Shown here piece by piece: positions 36,570-44,515 of a DNA stretch of 64,000 nt. The first letter of the stretch is position 1; each line of letters begins with the position of its first letter. A program made the position numbers and the translations under genes. Under the pieces are notes generated by a model. It was not told the origin of the DNA. It searched no databases and worked only from the letters and a program-made list of their open reading frames with translations. Source of the DNA: Caldilineaceae bacterium (GTDB lineage: Bacteria; Chloroflexota; Anaerolineae; Caldilineales; Caldilineaceae); the NCBI GenBank assembly GCA_019637645.1, contig JAHBVH010000044.1, forward strand, positions 12,430 to 76,429, in the 5' to 3' direction.

Positions 36570-37298
36570 TTACCCCTGTTTGATCCAGCGCGCAACCGTA
36601 GCGGCGGCTTCAAGTTCATGCTGAAATTGCGCACGTTCCGCGCCCGAGAGAGCAATCTCTTGTAACTCATGCTGGATAGCGGCGGCTCGGTCTTCTTCTC
36701 CCATTGCCACGGCCAATTCAGCGCGTGCGGCCAAGAGGCGGGCGCGGTCGCTGGACAGGGCTGCCTTATCACGTGCCAGCGCCAAATCAAGCACCCGAGC
36801 TGCCGCTTTGTCATTGGCATAGGTATCGCGTAGAAAGCTGGCCTTGTCCAGCGCTTTTTCTGCGGCGGAGCGCGATTCATCAAACGCACCATAGGTTATT
36901 TCCGGCTCGTCATCGTTGATGAAGATGAGCACGTTGCCGGTTGGATCAAAGAGCTTGAAGCGTGTTTGATCTAACTGGGGCCGACTTAAGCGCGGCAGCT
37001 TGGCCGTGGGCACTTTGCCATAGGCTCTCCGCAAGCCATCGGCAAAGGCTTGGTGCACCGGGTTGACATCGGGCACAAAGACCAAACACGCGCCAAAGGG
37101 ATTCTTCGCTTGATAGACACCCAGCGAGCCAGTAAAGTGGAGGTGAATGCCGCCGCGACTTACCGCAAGGTAGAGATAGGGCTGCTCCTGCGCATGGGTG
37201 ATGGTAAAGCCAAGCGCCCGGTAGAAGGCCACAGTCTCGGTATAGGACGTACAGGGCAGGAGGGGAATTATCGTTTCGCTGGTGAGATTTGCCGACAT
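36570..37298 (-). CDS. VOC protein with C-terminal helical (TPR-like) tail
   Basis: A 242-residue protein: residues 1-130 are a VOC domain (IIPLLPCTSYTETVAFYRALGFTITHAQEQPYLYL, LFDPTGNVLIFIN) and ~140-242 an alpha-helical tail with TPR-like pattern. It is the paralogue of the gene 16 bp upstream (37315-38031), sharing the same fusion. AGGAGG lies about 9 bases before ATG 37298. The pair is clearly a tandem duplication and one transcript. Confidence 0.85.
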   Translation of the reverse strand: MSANLTSETIIPLLPCTSYTETVAFYRALGFTITHAQEQPYLYLAVSRGGIHLHFTGSLGVYQAKNPFGACLVFVPDVNPVHQAFADGLRRAYGKVPTAKLPRLSRPQLDQTRFKLFDPTGNVLIFINDDEPEITYGAFDESRSAAEKALDKASFLRDTYANDKAAARVLDLALARDKAALSSDRARLLAARAELAVAMGEEDRAAAIQHELQEIALSGAERAQFQHELEAAATVARWIKQG

Positions 37299-37314
37299 CT
37301 TGCTATGCCTCCTC

Positions 37315-38031
37315 CTACCCTGACTCGCCAGCCAAAACCAATTCCGTGCTTTGGGCGAGTTCCTCAGCAAGCGTAGCCTGCTCCTCCCCAGTTAGGGCAA
37401 GCGCGTACACGGCTGCCAGTGAAGCTTGAGCAAGCGCTGGGTCGTGCACGCGCACCGCTAGTTCGGCCCGATAGAGCCAGGCCCGCGCTTGCTCTAGGCG
37501 CGGTGCATTGGGGTAGCGTTTGAGGCCATTTTCCAGCGTTTTGAGCGCTTTGCCTTCATCGCCATGGGCATCCCCAAGCCGAGCCGCAACATCGATCATT
37601 CTTGCCAATCCGGTCGTCTTCTCCTCTTTTTCCTCTGGCTCTCTGTCGCCTAGCTTGGAAACCCGCAGCCAGTTCCCACCAACGTCGACTACACTAAAGC
37701 CATGGACCGTACCATATTTTTTGCGCGGACGGAGGAGGCGCGGGATGCCCGCGACCGGCAACTTGCCATAGGCCGCGCGTAGGCCAGTAGCAAAGCGCTG
37801 ATAGAGTTCATCGGGATCAGGGACCACGACAATGACATTGCCATAGGAATGGGCTGGGTCAAAGTGATCCATGCCAAAGAGATGGATTTGTATTTCCTCC
37901 AAGGCAACTACAGCGTATGGATTCGGCTTCAGTTGGCGATAGGTGCGGGTAAAGCCCAACGCTACATAAAAGGCGATGGCTTCCTCTATATCGCGACAGG
38001 GTAGACAGGGGTAGGTTCGTTCATCGGCCAC
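37315..38031 (-). CDS. VOC protein with C-terminal TPR-like tail (paralogue of next gene)
   Basis: A 238-residue protein: VOC part at 1-130 (YPCLPCRDIEEAIAFYVALGFTRTYRQLKPNPYAVVAL, VDVGGNWLRVS) and a helical tail (GDEGKALKTLENGLKRYPNAPRLEQARAWLYRAELAV) that looks like two to three TPR units. The bleomycin-resistance-like first half suggests ligand binding; the tail suggests a protein partner. It shares organisation with the downstream paralogue. A GAACAAATGTTC box lies 121 bp upstream. Confidence 0.85.
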   Translation of the reverse strand: MADERTYPCLPCRDIEEAIAFYVALGFTRTYRQLKPNPYAVVALEEIQIHLFGMDHFDPAHSYGNVIVVVPDPDELYQRFATGLRAAYGKLPVAGIPRLLRPRKKYGTVHGFSVVDVGGNWLRVSKLGDREPEEKEEKTTGLARMIDVAARLGDAHGDEGKALKTLENGLKRYPNAPRLEQARAWLYRAELAVRVHDPALAQASLAAVYALALTGEEQATLAEELAQSTELVLAGESG

Positions 38032-38151
38032 TAGGTACTCTCCTTTATCGCTTGTCTGCGCTGATGGGGCATTAGTGCAAAAACAGATCTAGGATCTAGA
38101 GCCATGTTCGCACCGATTGGTTACTAGAAGGAGAATTTCCGCATTTATGTT

Positions 38152-38163
38152 GAACAAATGTTC
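38152..38163. promoter_or_regulatory. Perfect GAAC-N4-GTTC box (LexA-like)
   Basis: GAACAAATGTTC is an exact match to the Bacillus-type LexA half-site pair. It lies 121 bp upstream of the VOC pair. No consensus promoter is visible at that distance, so function is uncertain. Confidence 0.35.
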
Positions 38164-38301
38164 TGGCTGAAGTCTATACGGAATAGTTCAATTCGTCAAT
38201 GATGAACTTGATCATTTGAAATACTTGGGCGCGCAAAAATGGCGTACGAACCAATCTGAATGTTCGCTGCCGCGGAAAAGGCAAAAAATGATGGCCTGCG
38301 T

Positions 38302-38748
38302 CTAGGGGTGCGGTGTCAGGATCACCAAGGGAATGTCGCGACCCGCTTTGCTGGCTTTCTTTTGATAGGCATCGTAATTGGGAAAGATCTTGGCCATGAT
38401 GGGCCACAGGTGGGCTTTTTCCGCTGCCGTGGCTGTGCGCGCCACCGCGGTGAATTGAGCCGATCCAACCTGGAGTTCCACTTCCGGGTTGGCGCTGAGA
38501 TTTAAATACCACAGGGGATGGTGATCAGCCCCACCATTCGAGGCAATGATCAAGTAGTTGTCTCCCTCTTTGCTATAGATCAACGCGGTGCGGCGTAGCT
38601 TGCCGGATTTGCGCCCACGCGTGGTTAACAAAAGGGTGGTGACTCCGCGCCACTCATGGCCCTTTTCGCCATCACTCTCTACATAGCTGCGAATATGATC
38701 ACGTACCCAGCCCGTCGGGCTGTCGAAGATTTCATTGCTCTCTGTCAT
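38302..38748 (-). CDS. Nitroreductase-family, deazaflavin (F420)-dependent oxidoreductase
   Basis: A 148-residue split-beta-barrel protein of the DDN/F420-dependent nitroreductase group: TLLLTTRGRKSGKLRRTALIYSKEGDNYLIIASNGGADHHPLWYLNLSANPEVELQVG is the family core, and FPNYDAYQKKA is near the end. In actinobacteria and Chloroflexota these reduce nitro or quinone compounds using F420. The cofactor is inferred from the family. It is preceded by an AGGAGGAA-type site. Confidence 0.9.
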   Translation of the reverse strand: MTESNEIFDSPTGWVRDHIRSYVESDGEKGHEWRGVTTLLLTTRGRKSGKLRRTALIYSKEGDNYLIIASNGGADHHPLWYLNLSANPEVELQVGSAQFTAVARTATAAEKAHLWPIMAKIFPNYDAYQKKASKAGRDIPLVILTPHP

Positions 38749-38779
38749 GGTTCCTCCTCGGTATGATGCAGGAGCGAGG

Positions 38780-38836
38780 ACGCGGATTTCCGCGGATCGA
38801 TTGCTTATCCGTGGAAATCCGCGTTTATCCGTGTCC
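38780..38836. repeat. GACGCGGAT-family hairpin after the RibD-type gene
   Basis: ACGCGGATTTCCGCGGAT (38780-38797) pairs with 38807-38824 with one G-T wobble, and the outer GGACGCGGAT repeats as ATCCGTGTCC to 38836. It lies just 3' of the minus-strand gene ending at 38862. Confidence 0.6.
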
Positions 38837-38861
38837 CCGCTTGGTATATCTTTCCCTATGC

Positions 38862-39452
38862 TTATTTGAGCACGGTATAGCGCAGGTGGGTGACTCCGCG
38901 CCCTGGGACTACCTTGCTAATTTCCAGGTCGATGGCTGCCTCACCCAAGTGATCGAAAAGACGAATGCCAGAGCCCAAGAGAATGGGGGCTAGATCGATA
39001 TAGATGGCGTCCACCAATCCGGCTCGAAATGCTTGCTGCACAATTTGGGTGCCACTAAGCGCAATATCCCGCTCTCCCGCCGCGGCTTGGGCCAGCGTGA
39101 TGGCCTGGGCCACCCCGGCGGTGACAAAGGTAAAGGGGGAGCCGGGATAGGTCCACTCCGGCGGTGGCTGGTGGGTGATGATGAAGGTCGGGACATCTAA
39201 GGGTGGTTTCCCTCCCCAAGCTTTGGAGACATCAAAATCGCGCCGCCCGGTGACAATTGCGCCGAACGCACCCCACTCCTGTTGTAACAAAGCCGCGCTC
39301 GCTGTCGAGAGTTTGAAATTCATCCCACTCCCTGGCACGGGAAAATCGGTATCGCCTTGAAAATACCACCGCAGCAGGCGGCCCACATCATCCTGCGCGT
39401 CGGCGATAAAGCCATCGAGCGACATGGTAAATTGGGTTATAATCTTGCCCAT
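38862..39452 (-). CDS. Dihydrofolate reductase-like (RibD C-terminal) family protein
   Basis: A 196-residue member of the bacterial DHFR-like/RibD C-terminal group: IITQFTMSLDGFIADAQDDVGRLL at the start, FIITHQPP and DIALSGTQIVQQAFRAGLVDAIYIDLAPILLGSGIRLF near the middle and end. These proteins bind NADPH, but true folate reduction is unlikely as a catalytic Asp equivalent is not evident. ATG 39452 is chosen by homology (MGKIIT); GAGGAG is 13 bases upstream, rather far. Function unknown. Confidence 0.88.
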   Translation of the reverse strand: MGKIITQFTMSLDGFIADAQDDVGRLLRWYFQGDTDFPVPGSGMNFKLSTASAALLQQEWGAFGAIVTGRRDFDVSKAWGGKPPLDVPTFIITHQPPPEWTYPGSPFTFVTAGVAQAITLAQAAAGERDIALSGTQIVQQAFRAGLVDAIYIDLAPILLGSGIRLFDHLGEAAIDLEISKVVPGRGVTHLRYTVLK

Positions 39453-39587
39453 AAACTGGAAATTACTCCTCGTGAATTTGAGCGCAATGGTACAGATTGC
39501 CCACCCGTAGCCGAAAGGTTGCAAAGCCCTCAGGCGTCCGAGCTCTGTGCGAGAAATGCGTCAACTTTTTGCCGATCGGTTGGGCAT

Positions 39588-40043
39588 TTACTCACCATGA
39601 AAGGCGGCTCTCAACCTGGCAATGTCGATCTTTTTCATCTGCAACATGGCCTGGAGTGCCCGCCCGGCCTTTTCGCCATCAGGGGCACCAAGTAACTCTC
39701 CCAGGGCGTCCGGGATGATCTGCCACGAGAGGCCATATTTGTCCTTGAGCCAGCCACACGGCTCTTCCGCACCACCCTCGGTCAGCTTTGCCCAGTAGTA
39801 ATCGACTTCTGCTTGCGTTTCACACTTGACAAAGAGAGAGAGAGCTGGCGTAAATGAGAACATGGGACCACCGTTCAGCACCATAAATTCCTGCCCATCC
39901 AGGGCAAAAGTTCCACCCATCGGCTTCCCATCGGGGCCGGGCATCGTTTCCAGAATTTTGCCGTTTTTGAAGATCGAAACATAGAACTGCATTGCCTCTT
40001 CGGCTTGATCGTTGAACCAGAGAAAGGGTGTAACCGTTTGCAT
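39588..40043 (-). CDS. PhnB-like VOC protein
   Basis: A 151-residue single PhnB-type VOC domain: [64 protein letters not shown]. The tail ALQAMLQMKKIDIARLRAAFHG is shared with the two-domain VOC protein at 14985-15923. Members are often called 3-demethylubiquinone methyltransferase-like but have no methyltransferase residues. ATG at 40043 begins MQTVTPFLW. Confidence 0.92.
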   Translation of the reverse strand: MQTVTPFLWFNDQAEEAMQFYVSIFKNGKILETMPGPDGKPMGGTFALDGQEFMVLNGGPMFSFTPALSLFVKCETQAEVDYYWAKLTEGGAEEPCGWLKDKYGLSWQIIPDALGELLGAPDGEKAGRALQAMLQMKKIDIARLRAAFHGE

Positions 40044-40160
40044 CAGTCGCTCCTTGTCGAATCACTATCCTTATGAATACGCTACCACAACGTTGTGTCG
40101 AACATCTGGATTATATCCCCGCCACAGGCGCTTGTCTTGTATAAAATGGCAAACTTTGGG

Positions 40161-40250
40161 TAGTCATTCGTCAGTAGTCATTCGTCAGTAGTCATTCGTC
40201 AGTAGTCATTCGTCAGTAGTCATTTGTCAGTAGTCATTTGTCAGTAGTTA
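40161..40250. repeat. 14-bp tandem repeat array (TAGTCATTCGTCAG), about 6 copies
   Basis: Four identical copies (40161-40216), two with C to T (40217-40244), then a partial copy. It covers the last five codons and the TGA stop of the AraC gene at 40234. No spacers, so it is not a CRISPR array. It is likely slipped-strand expansion. Confidence 0.9.
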
Positions 40251-40926
40251 CTGGTGCAGACGTTGGTGTATGGAAGAGTTGTGCTGGTGTATAGCCAACC
40301 CACTGCCGGAGGGCGCGCGTCAGGTGTGGCTGATCATAGTAACCGGCGGCGTCTACCGTATCAAGGATCGAAACTCCCTGCTGCAAGAGCGCTGCGGCCT
40401 GTTGGGCACGGATCATCTGTTGGATCTGCTTGGGCGAAAGGCCGGTCGCGCGTTGAAAGCGGTGGCGTACCGTGCGCGGCGCAAAGTCGTGGGTAGCTTC
40501 GGCCAATACCGTATCGACCAGGGGATCATGTACCAGAACCTCGGCTTGAATCAGCCGGTCAATAAAGGTATCGACATTGTCAAAGCTGGGCAATTGCCAC
40601 ACTTCGCGCTTGAGCCAAAAGGTGTTGCTTTCCCCTGGCAGACGTAGCTCGTGATCAAGGATGTGATCAAAGGAGAGATGGGGCATGAAGACACCGAGCT
40701 TGAACTTGACCCATAAAATTTCGGCACCCGCATTCCATTGTGCTTGCCCCGCTGTGCTTAAGGGGCCAACGACGAGTGGATGGACGGCCTCTGGCGTGCG
40801 CACAAAAACCATATGCCAATGGCGTTCGGCTGGCCGAATCGACGAACCCGCGTTGAGCGAATGGCCGTGCATCACGCTTTCAATATAAGGTGAATCCGAG
40901 GGGCGATCTTCAACTACCAGGGTCAT
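40234..40926 (-). CDS. AraC-family regulator
   Basis: A 230-residue AraC protein: N-terminal cupin-like sensor (ERHWHMVFVRTPEAVHPLVVG, WVKFKLGVFMPHLSFDHIL) and C-terminal double helix-turn-helix (AQQAAALLQQGVSILDTVDAAGYYDQPHLTRALRQWVG). Paralogue of the gene at 7605-8300. ATG 40926 is chosen because AAGGAGG is 5 bases upstream; the frame begins six codons earlier. The last residues and stop codon lie in a tandem repeat array. It starts 18 bp after the ClbS-like gene and probably controls it. Confidence 0.9.
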   Translation of the reverse strand: MTLVVEDRPSDSPYIESVMHGHSLNAGSSIRPAERHWHMVFVRTPEAVHPLVVGPLSTAGQAQWNAGAEILWVKFKLGVFMPHLSFDHILDHELRLPGESNTFWLKREVWQLPSFDNVDTFIDRLIQAEVLVHDPLVDTVLAEATHDFAPRTVRHRFQRATGLSPKQIQQMIRAQQAAALLQQGVSILDTVDAAGYYDQPHLTRALRQWVGYTPAQLFHTPTSAPVTTDK

Positions 40927-40944
40927 CGGGACCTCCTTTATCAT

Positions 40945-41475
40945 TTACCCGGGCAAACCCACCGCTCGCCGCGCCAATAATTGTTCGAGATGCTCTTGAT
41001 GGTGCTCATAGGAGCCAAGGAGCACATCGGCCAGTGAATAGCCATTGAGCCACGGGTAGCGACTGGCATCCAACAGGGGCAATTCTTCTAGCCGGGCTCC
41101 CAGCTCCAAAAAGTGAAGAAAGCCCGCCCGCCACTGGCCATAGACCTCGGGCCAGGGCTCGTCACGGTAGGCCGCATAAATCCGCGCGTTCACTTGGTCT
41201 GTGGCGACGGCATGGGCGTCCGTCCCATCGGGCCGCGTAACCGTTGCTTCGGGCCACCAGGTGGGCATTTGCGGTTCCCTGCCATGGAGCCCGGCCTCTA
41301 GGCGCGCAATGGAACGTTGCTGCCAAGCCCAGAGGTGGGCGATCTCATCTTTGATCGATAGCTCACCGGGGCTGGGGCTGGTGGTGAGCTGGGCTTCGGT
41401 CAGCCCGGCTAGCACGCGCTCCCAGTGGTCGAATTCTTCGCGTAGCGCAGCTAGTAGATGGGTTTTCATATACAT
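40945..41475 (-). CDS. ClbS/DfsB-family (DinB-fold) four-helix protein
   Basis: A 176-residue protein of the ClbS/DfsB group (DinB fold): HLLAALREEFDHWERVLAGLTEAQL, LSIKDEIAHLWAWQQRSIARLEAGL with metal-type His, and DVLLGSYEHHQEHLEQLL. ClbS of E. coli protects DNA from colibactin by hydrolysing its cyclopropane. No colibactin genes are present, so this is a generic self-protection or stress protein. ATG 41475 follows GGAG by 7 bases; a start two codons later is possible. Confidence 0.9.
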   Translation of the reverse strand: MYMKTHLLAALREEFDHWERVLAGLTEAQLTTSPSPGELSIKDEIAHLWAWQQRSIARLEAGLHGREPQMPTWWPEATVTRPDGTDAHAVATDQVNARIYAAYRDEPWPEVYGQWRAGFLHFLELGARLEELPLLDASRYPWLNGYSLADVLLGSYEHHQEHLEQLLARRAVGLPG

Positions 41476-41619
41476 GGCGTCTCTCCGATCCGGCATACCA
41501 TCCGCCATCATTGCCCTTGGCAGCGATGACGACTTGACCTTTTCTGTGATGCTTTAGAACATCTGTCTTGCGCTATTGTTTCATCTTCGCGCAACTTTGT
41601 CAATCGTTGGGCTAGATGG

Positions 41620-42369
41620 TTAATCGTCAAGGGCTTGATAGACCAGCGTCCAGAAATCTTGGTAGACCGGGGTGACGCGGGGAAAGCAGAGTTGCGTCAT
41701 TAAGATGGCGACCAACTCCTCTTGGGGATCGGTGGCCCAGGCGGTGCCATAGCCGCCATCCCAGCCAAAGCGCCCAGGCGTGGCGGCGAGTTCATCACGC
41801 CCCGTGACCACGGCTAGGCCAAAGCCCCAGTTCCGTTTCTCCCCTAGAAACGCGCTGGCATCGGCTTGTTGGGGTGGCGTCAAGTGGGCACTGGTCATCA
41901 ACGCAACCGCGGGGCGTGATAAGATGCGCTCACCTTGGTAGCGCCCATGATTCAAAAGCATCTGCCCAAAGGCCAGAAAATCATCCACCGTAGAGACCAA
42001 GCCATTACTGCCCGCCGGAAAGGCCGGGGGGCGACTCCAATAGCCGTGGGGCGGGTCGAAGAGATCCAGCGCGCCGCTTTTATCATTGCCCTGATAACAG
42101 GGCGGCAGCCGATGGCGCTTGGCCGCGGGGACATGAAAGGCCGTATCGACCATGCCCAAGGGCGCAAAGAGCCGCTCTTGCAGAAAAGCCTCAAGCGGCT
42201 GATCCGCCACCCGTTCAATTAGCACCCCCAATACATCCGAAGCCGTTTCATAGAGCCAACGTTCGCCTGGCTGGGCCATCCACGGCAGCGAGCCTAAGGA
42301 CGCCATCCACACGTCAATGGAAGGTGCGGTGGTCGGTTCGTGGCTAATCGCCAGATGCCGTTCTGCCAT
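41620..42369 (-). pseudogene. N-terminally truncated serine hydrolase (beta-lactamase family)
   Basis: The 249 residues match only the C-terminal two thirds of beta-lactamase-family serine hydrolases (usually ~380-400): QPGERWLYETASDVLGVLIERV, APLGMVDTAFHVP, SRPPAFPAGSNGLVSTVDDFLAFGQMLL, GRFGWDGGYGTAW. The N-terminal SxxK active site is missing. Reading upstream of ATG 42369 in frame gives WYTACLPIWQA, which fits the family, then a TGA at 42405-42403. The remaining 38 bp to the next gene cannot hold the missing part. The start codon is therefore not a true start. Confidence 0.78.
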
Positions 42370-42442
42370 TGCCTGCCAGATGGGTAGGCAAGCGGTGTAC
42401 CATCAGCGGAGATTGCTTTGTGCATTGAAGCTGCCTTCCTGG

Positions 42443-43009
42443 CTATTGGGCAACTTGATAGTGCAAGCCCAACGCACCTGAACGCAAGACCTGGCTGCTT
42501 ACCAATTGGAGCGCCTGTTTTTCGGCGAGTGGCGCAAAGAAGGGAGCCCCTTTACCTAAGAGGACCGGGCTGACGGTGAGTTGATATTCATCAATCAGGT
42601 TGAGTTGGGCCAATGTTTGGGTCAGGCTGGGACTACCGAAGATCACAATGGCTTGGCCGGGCTGTGCTTTGAGCGCTTGGATCGCAGCAACGAGATCTGC
42701 TTTGATGATCGTGGTGTTGTGCCAATCGACGCTGGCTAGCGTGGTGGAGACAACCACCTTGGGAATCGCCTCGATCCAAGCCGCATGGTTACGCTCATGC
42801 TCGCTGCTATCGGGGTTGCTGGGCACCGTGCGCCAAAATTCCATCATCTGATAGGTCACTCGCCCATAGAGCGCCGTGCCGACGGAATTCACGATCCCTT
42901 CCGCGTACTTTTCTAGTTCTTCATCGTACGCGATCCAATCCAGTTCGCCATGCGGGCCAGCGGCAAAGCCGTCGAGTGACATGTGCAGAAACGCAACCAA
43001 TTTTCGCAT
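42443..43009 (-). CDS. Dihydrofolate reductase-like (RibD C-terminal) family protein
   Basis: A 188-residue protein of the same group as 38862-39452 and 43283-43870: LVAFLHMSLDGFAAGPHGELDWIAYD, WIEAIPKVVVSTTLASVDWHNTTII, IVIFGSPSLTQTLAQLNLIDEYQLTVSPVLLGKG. AAAGGAAG lies before ATG 43009. Substrate unknown; probable NADPH-binding. It is 274 bp after the paralogue at 43283-43870. Confidence 0.9.
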   Translation of the reverse strand: MRKLVAFLHMSLDGFAAGPHGELDWIAYDEELEKYAEGIVNSVGTALYGRVTYQMMEFWRTVPSNPDSSEHERNHAAWIEAIPKVVVSTTLASVDWHNTTIIKADLVAAIQALKAQPGQAIVIFGSPSLTQTLAQLNLIDEYQLTVSPVLLGKGAPFFAPLAEKQALQLVSSQVLRSGALGLHYQVAQ

Positions 43010-43282
43010 ATTTGCTTCCTTTGTCGAACGGAAAACGCTTACTGACGTAAAGCAGAGAAGGTTTTTGAGAATCGATTCACGCAGACCCGTCCAGTGCGCT
43101 TCAGCGCCAGGCGGTCAGCGTATACCGAAACATTTGCTTACCCTTCATCAAAACCGGTCAGGTGTAAAAGGGCTCTTTTCAAACCGTCGCTAAGACAGTC
43201 ATGTTCCACGGTCCTACCCTTCTCTTCTATCCCTTCGTCGAGTTGCCCTGGTTGGTCTACACCAGTTGGCGACTCGACTGCA
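43010..43282. other. Intergenic region between two RibD-type genes, 273 bp
   Basis: It holds a weak member of the CTGACAGG-type family (AAAACCGGTCAGGTG near 43148-43162). No other signal was recognised. Confidence 0.3.
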
Positions 43283-43870
43283 TTACGCTTGCTCGGGCTG
43301 GTAGCGCATCAAAACTACTCCTGTGGGGAAGAGTTTGGTTTCGATGAGCTTCAAGTTCACGCGTAGATCATCGGGAAAAAGGCGTTTACCACTGCCGAGG
43401 ACAAGGGGGTAGACGAGCAGGCGATATTCATCAACCAAGTTATGTTGGGCTAAGGTGTGGGCCAAGACGCTGCTGCCATCCACATAGATATTTTTGCCGG
43501 GCATTTCCTTGAGCTTGTGGATTTCTTCGACGACATTCTCGCGAATGATGGTTGAATTACGCCAGAGATCAGCGGATTGGAGAGTGGTAGAGACAACATA
43601 TTTCTGCATGCGCTTCATCATGTCGCCAAAGGGATCACCCGCGGGCATGGGCTCAAAGGCGGTGCCGTGGGTCTGCCAAGTCTTGCGCCCGAGTAAAAAG
43701 GTATCTGTATCGGCCATGGCTTGCATAAATTGCTCACCGATATCGTCGTGCCAATAGGGCCAGGTCCAACCACCGTGGGCAAAGCCGCCCTCGGTATCTT
43801 CGTCGGCACCGCCTGGTGCTTGGATCACACCGTCTAGAGAGATAAATTCACTCACGATTAATTTGCGCAT
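43283..43870 (-). CDS. Dihydrofolate reductase-like (RibD C-terminal) family protein
   Basis: A 195-residue protein close to YyaP/YwjB-like DHFR-family members: LIVSEFISLDGVIQAPGGADED, FLLGRKTWQTH, YVVSTTLQSADLWRNSTIIRENVVEEIHKLKEMPGKNIYVDGSSVLAHTL, YRLLVYPLVLGSGKRLF. Its promoter at 44032-44059 is one of three that share an operator with the ArsR gene, so it is probably in that regulon. The long 5' leader (about 150 bases) holds a tandem array. Confidence 0.92.
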   Translation of the reverse strand: MRKLIVSEFISLDGVIQAPGGADEDTEGGFAHGGWTWPYWHDDIGEQFMQAMADTDTFLLGRKTWQTHGTAFEPMPAGDPFGDMMKRMQKYVVSTTLQSADLWRNSTIIRENVVEEIHKLKEMPGKNIYVDGSSVLAHTLAQHNLVDEYRLLVYPLVLGSGKRLFPDDLRVNLKLIETKLFPTGVVLMRYQPEQA

Positions 43871-43969
43871 AGTGGTTCTCCTGTGGATGACGTAAACTTT
43901 ACGTACACGTTTGCCCAGCGCTTTCTCCGGGTTGTTTATTGATCGGCCGTCGAATGATGGACCGTCAAA

Positions 43970-44033
43970 TCTTGTCTAGCTCTATTCTTGTCTAGCTCTA
44001 TTCTTGTCTAGCTCTATTCTTGTCTAGCTCTAT
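43970..44033. repeat. 16-bp tandem repeat, four copies (TCTTGTCTAGCTCTAT)
   Basis: Four perfect copies (43970-43985, 43986-44001, 44002-44017, 44018-44033). The array starts in the -10 box of the minus-strand promoter at 44032-44059 and fills the first part of the leader. No spacers are present. Confidence 0.92.
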
Positions 44034-44059
44034 TATATTCTGATATGGGAATATGTCAA
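44032..44059 (-). promoter_or_regulatory. Promoter P1 with shared ArsR-type operator (RibD-type gene)
   Basis: Minus-strand TTGACA (44059-44054), 16-base spacer, TATAAT (44037-44032). The spacer contains the dyad TATTC-N8-GAATA. It is identical in the spacer to the promoter at 52438-52465 and close to that of arsR at 50715-50742, and shares flanking TAGAACAAACGTGCG with 52473-52487. Confidence 0.8.
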
Positions 44060-44192
44060 GTTTCTATAGAACAAACGTGCGTTTTGCGACTAGCCTGATG
44101 TTTTGCTGTAGGCATAGCACCGCTGCTTTGAGAGTAGTTTAAGATCGGGTAAAATGGTGGATGCATGCTCACTTTTCCGTTAGTTAAGGCAA

Positions 44193-44274
44193 TAGACTTG
44201 TTCCCAATTAATTTCTACTTCAGGTATGCTCACTGACGTATCCGCTGGCGGAATTTTATAAAGGAACAAGTCTA
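44193..44274. mobile_element. MITE-like element, 82 bp
   Basis: Perfect 12-bp inverted ends TAGACTTGTTCC (44193-44204) and GGAACAAGTCTA (44263-44274). If the outer TA is a target duplication, the ends are GACTTGTTCC. A related 81-bp element lies at 55952-56032. No coding capacity; mobilised in trans at some time (inference). Confidence 0.6.
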
Positions 44275-44515
44275 ATGATTGAACAAGCAGCGGTCTGAAG
44301 CATCGATAACAAATCGGCGTTACACCGTTAGTTGGCGTGACCAAATGCGTAACTGCTACCTAAAAACTAGGATGTTGATTGGGTGGATAAGTCTACTAGA
44401 GTCCTCGTGCTACTTTCTCATCAGTCGGTTGTGCTTTCGGCCATGAATTTCCGAATCTCACCATACGTAGCTCTTTGCTGAAAATAGCCTAGAAAACGGG
44501 TTAACCATCAAGCTC

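Larger units (their letters stand above)
43871..44515. other. Intergenic region between divergent RibD-type and BTAD genes, 645 bp
   Basis: It contains promoter P1 (44032-44059), the 16-bp array (43970-44033) and the MITE-like element (44193-44274). The rest of the right half has no gene remnant and no consensus promoter for the BTAD gene that I can see. Confidence 0.6.

Noticed and set aside
40161..40250. CRISPR-like array
   Set aside because: Direct repeats without unique spacers, 14-bp units; simple tandem repeat.
43970..44033. CRISPR-like array
   Set aside because: Four perfect 16-bp tandem units without spacers.
44193..44274. Complete insertion sequence
   Set aside because: Only 82 bp, no transposase; called as MITE-like instead.
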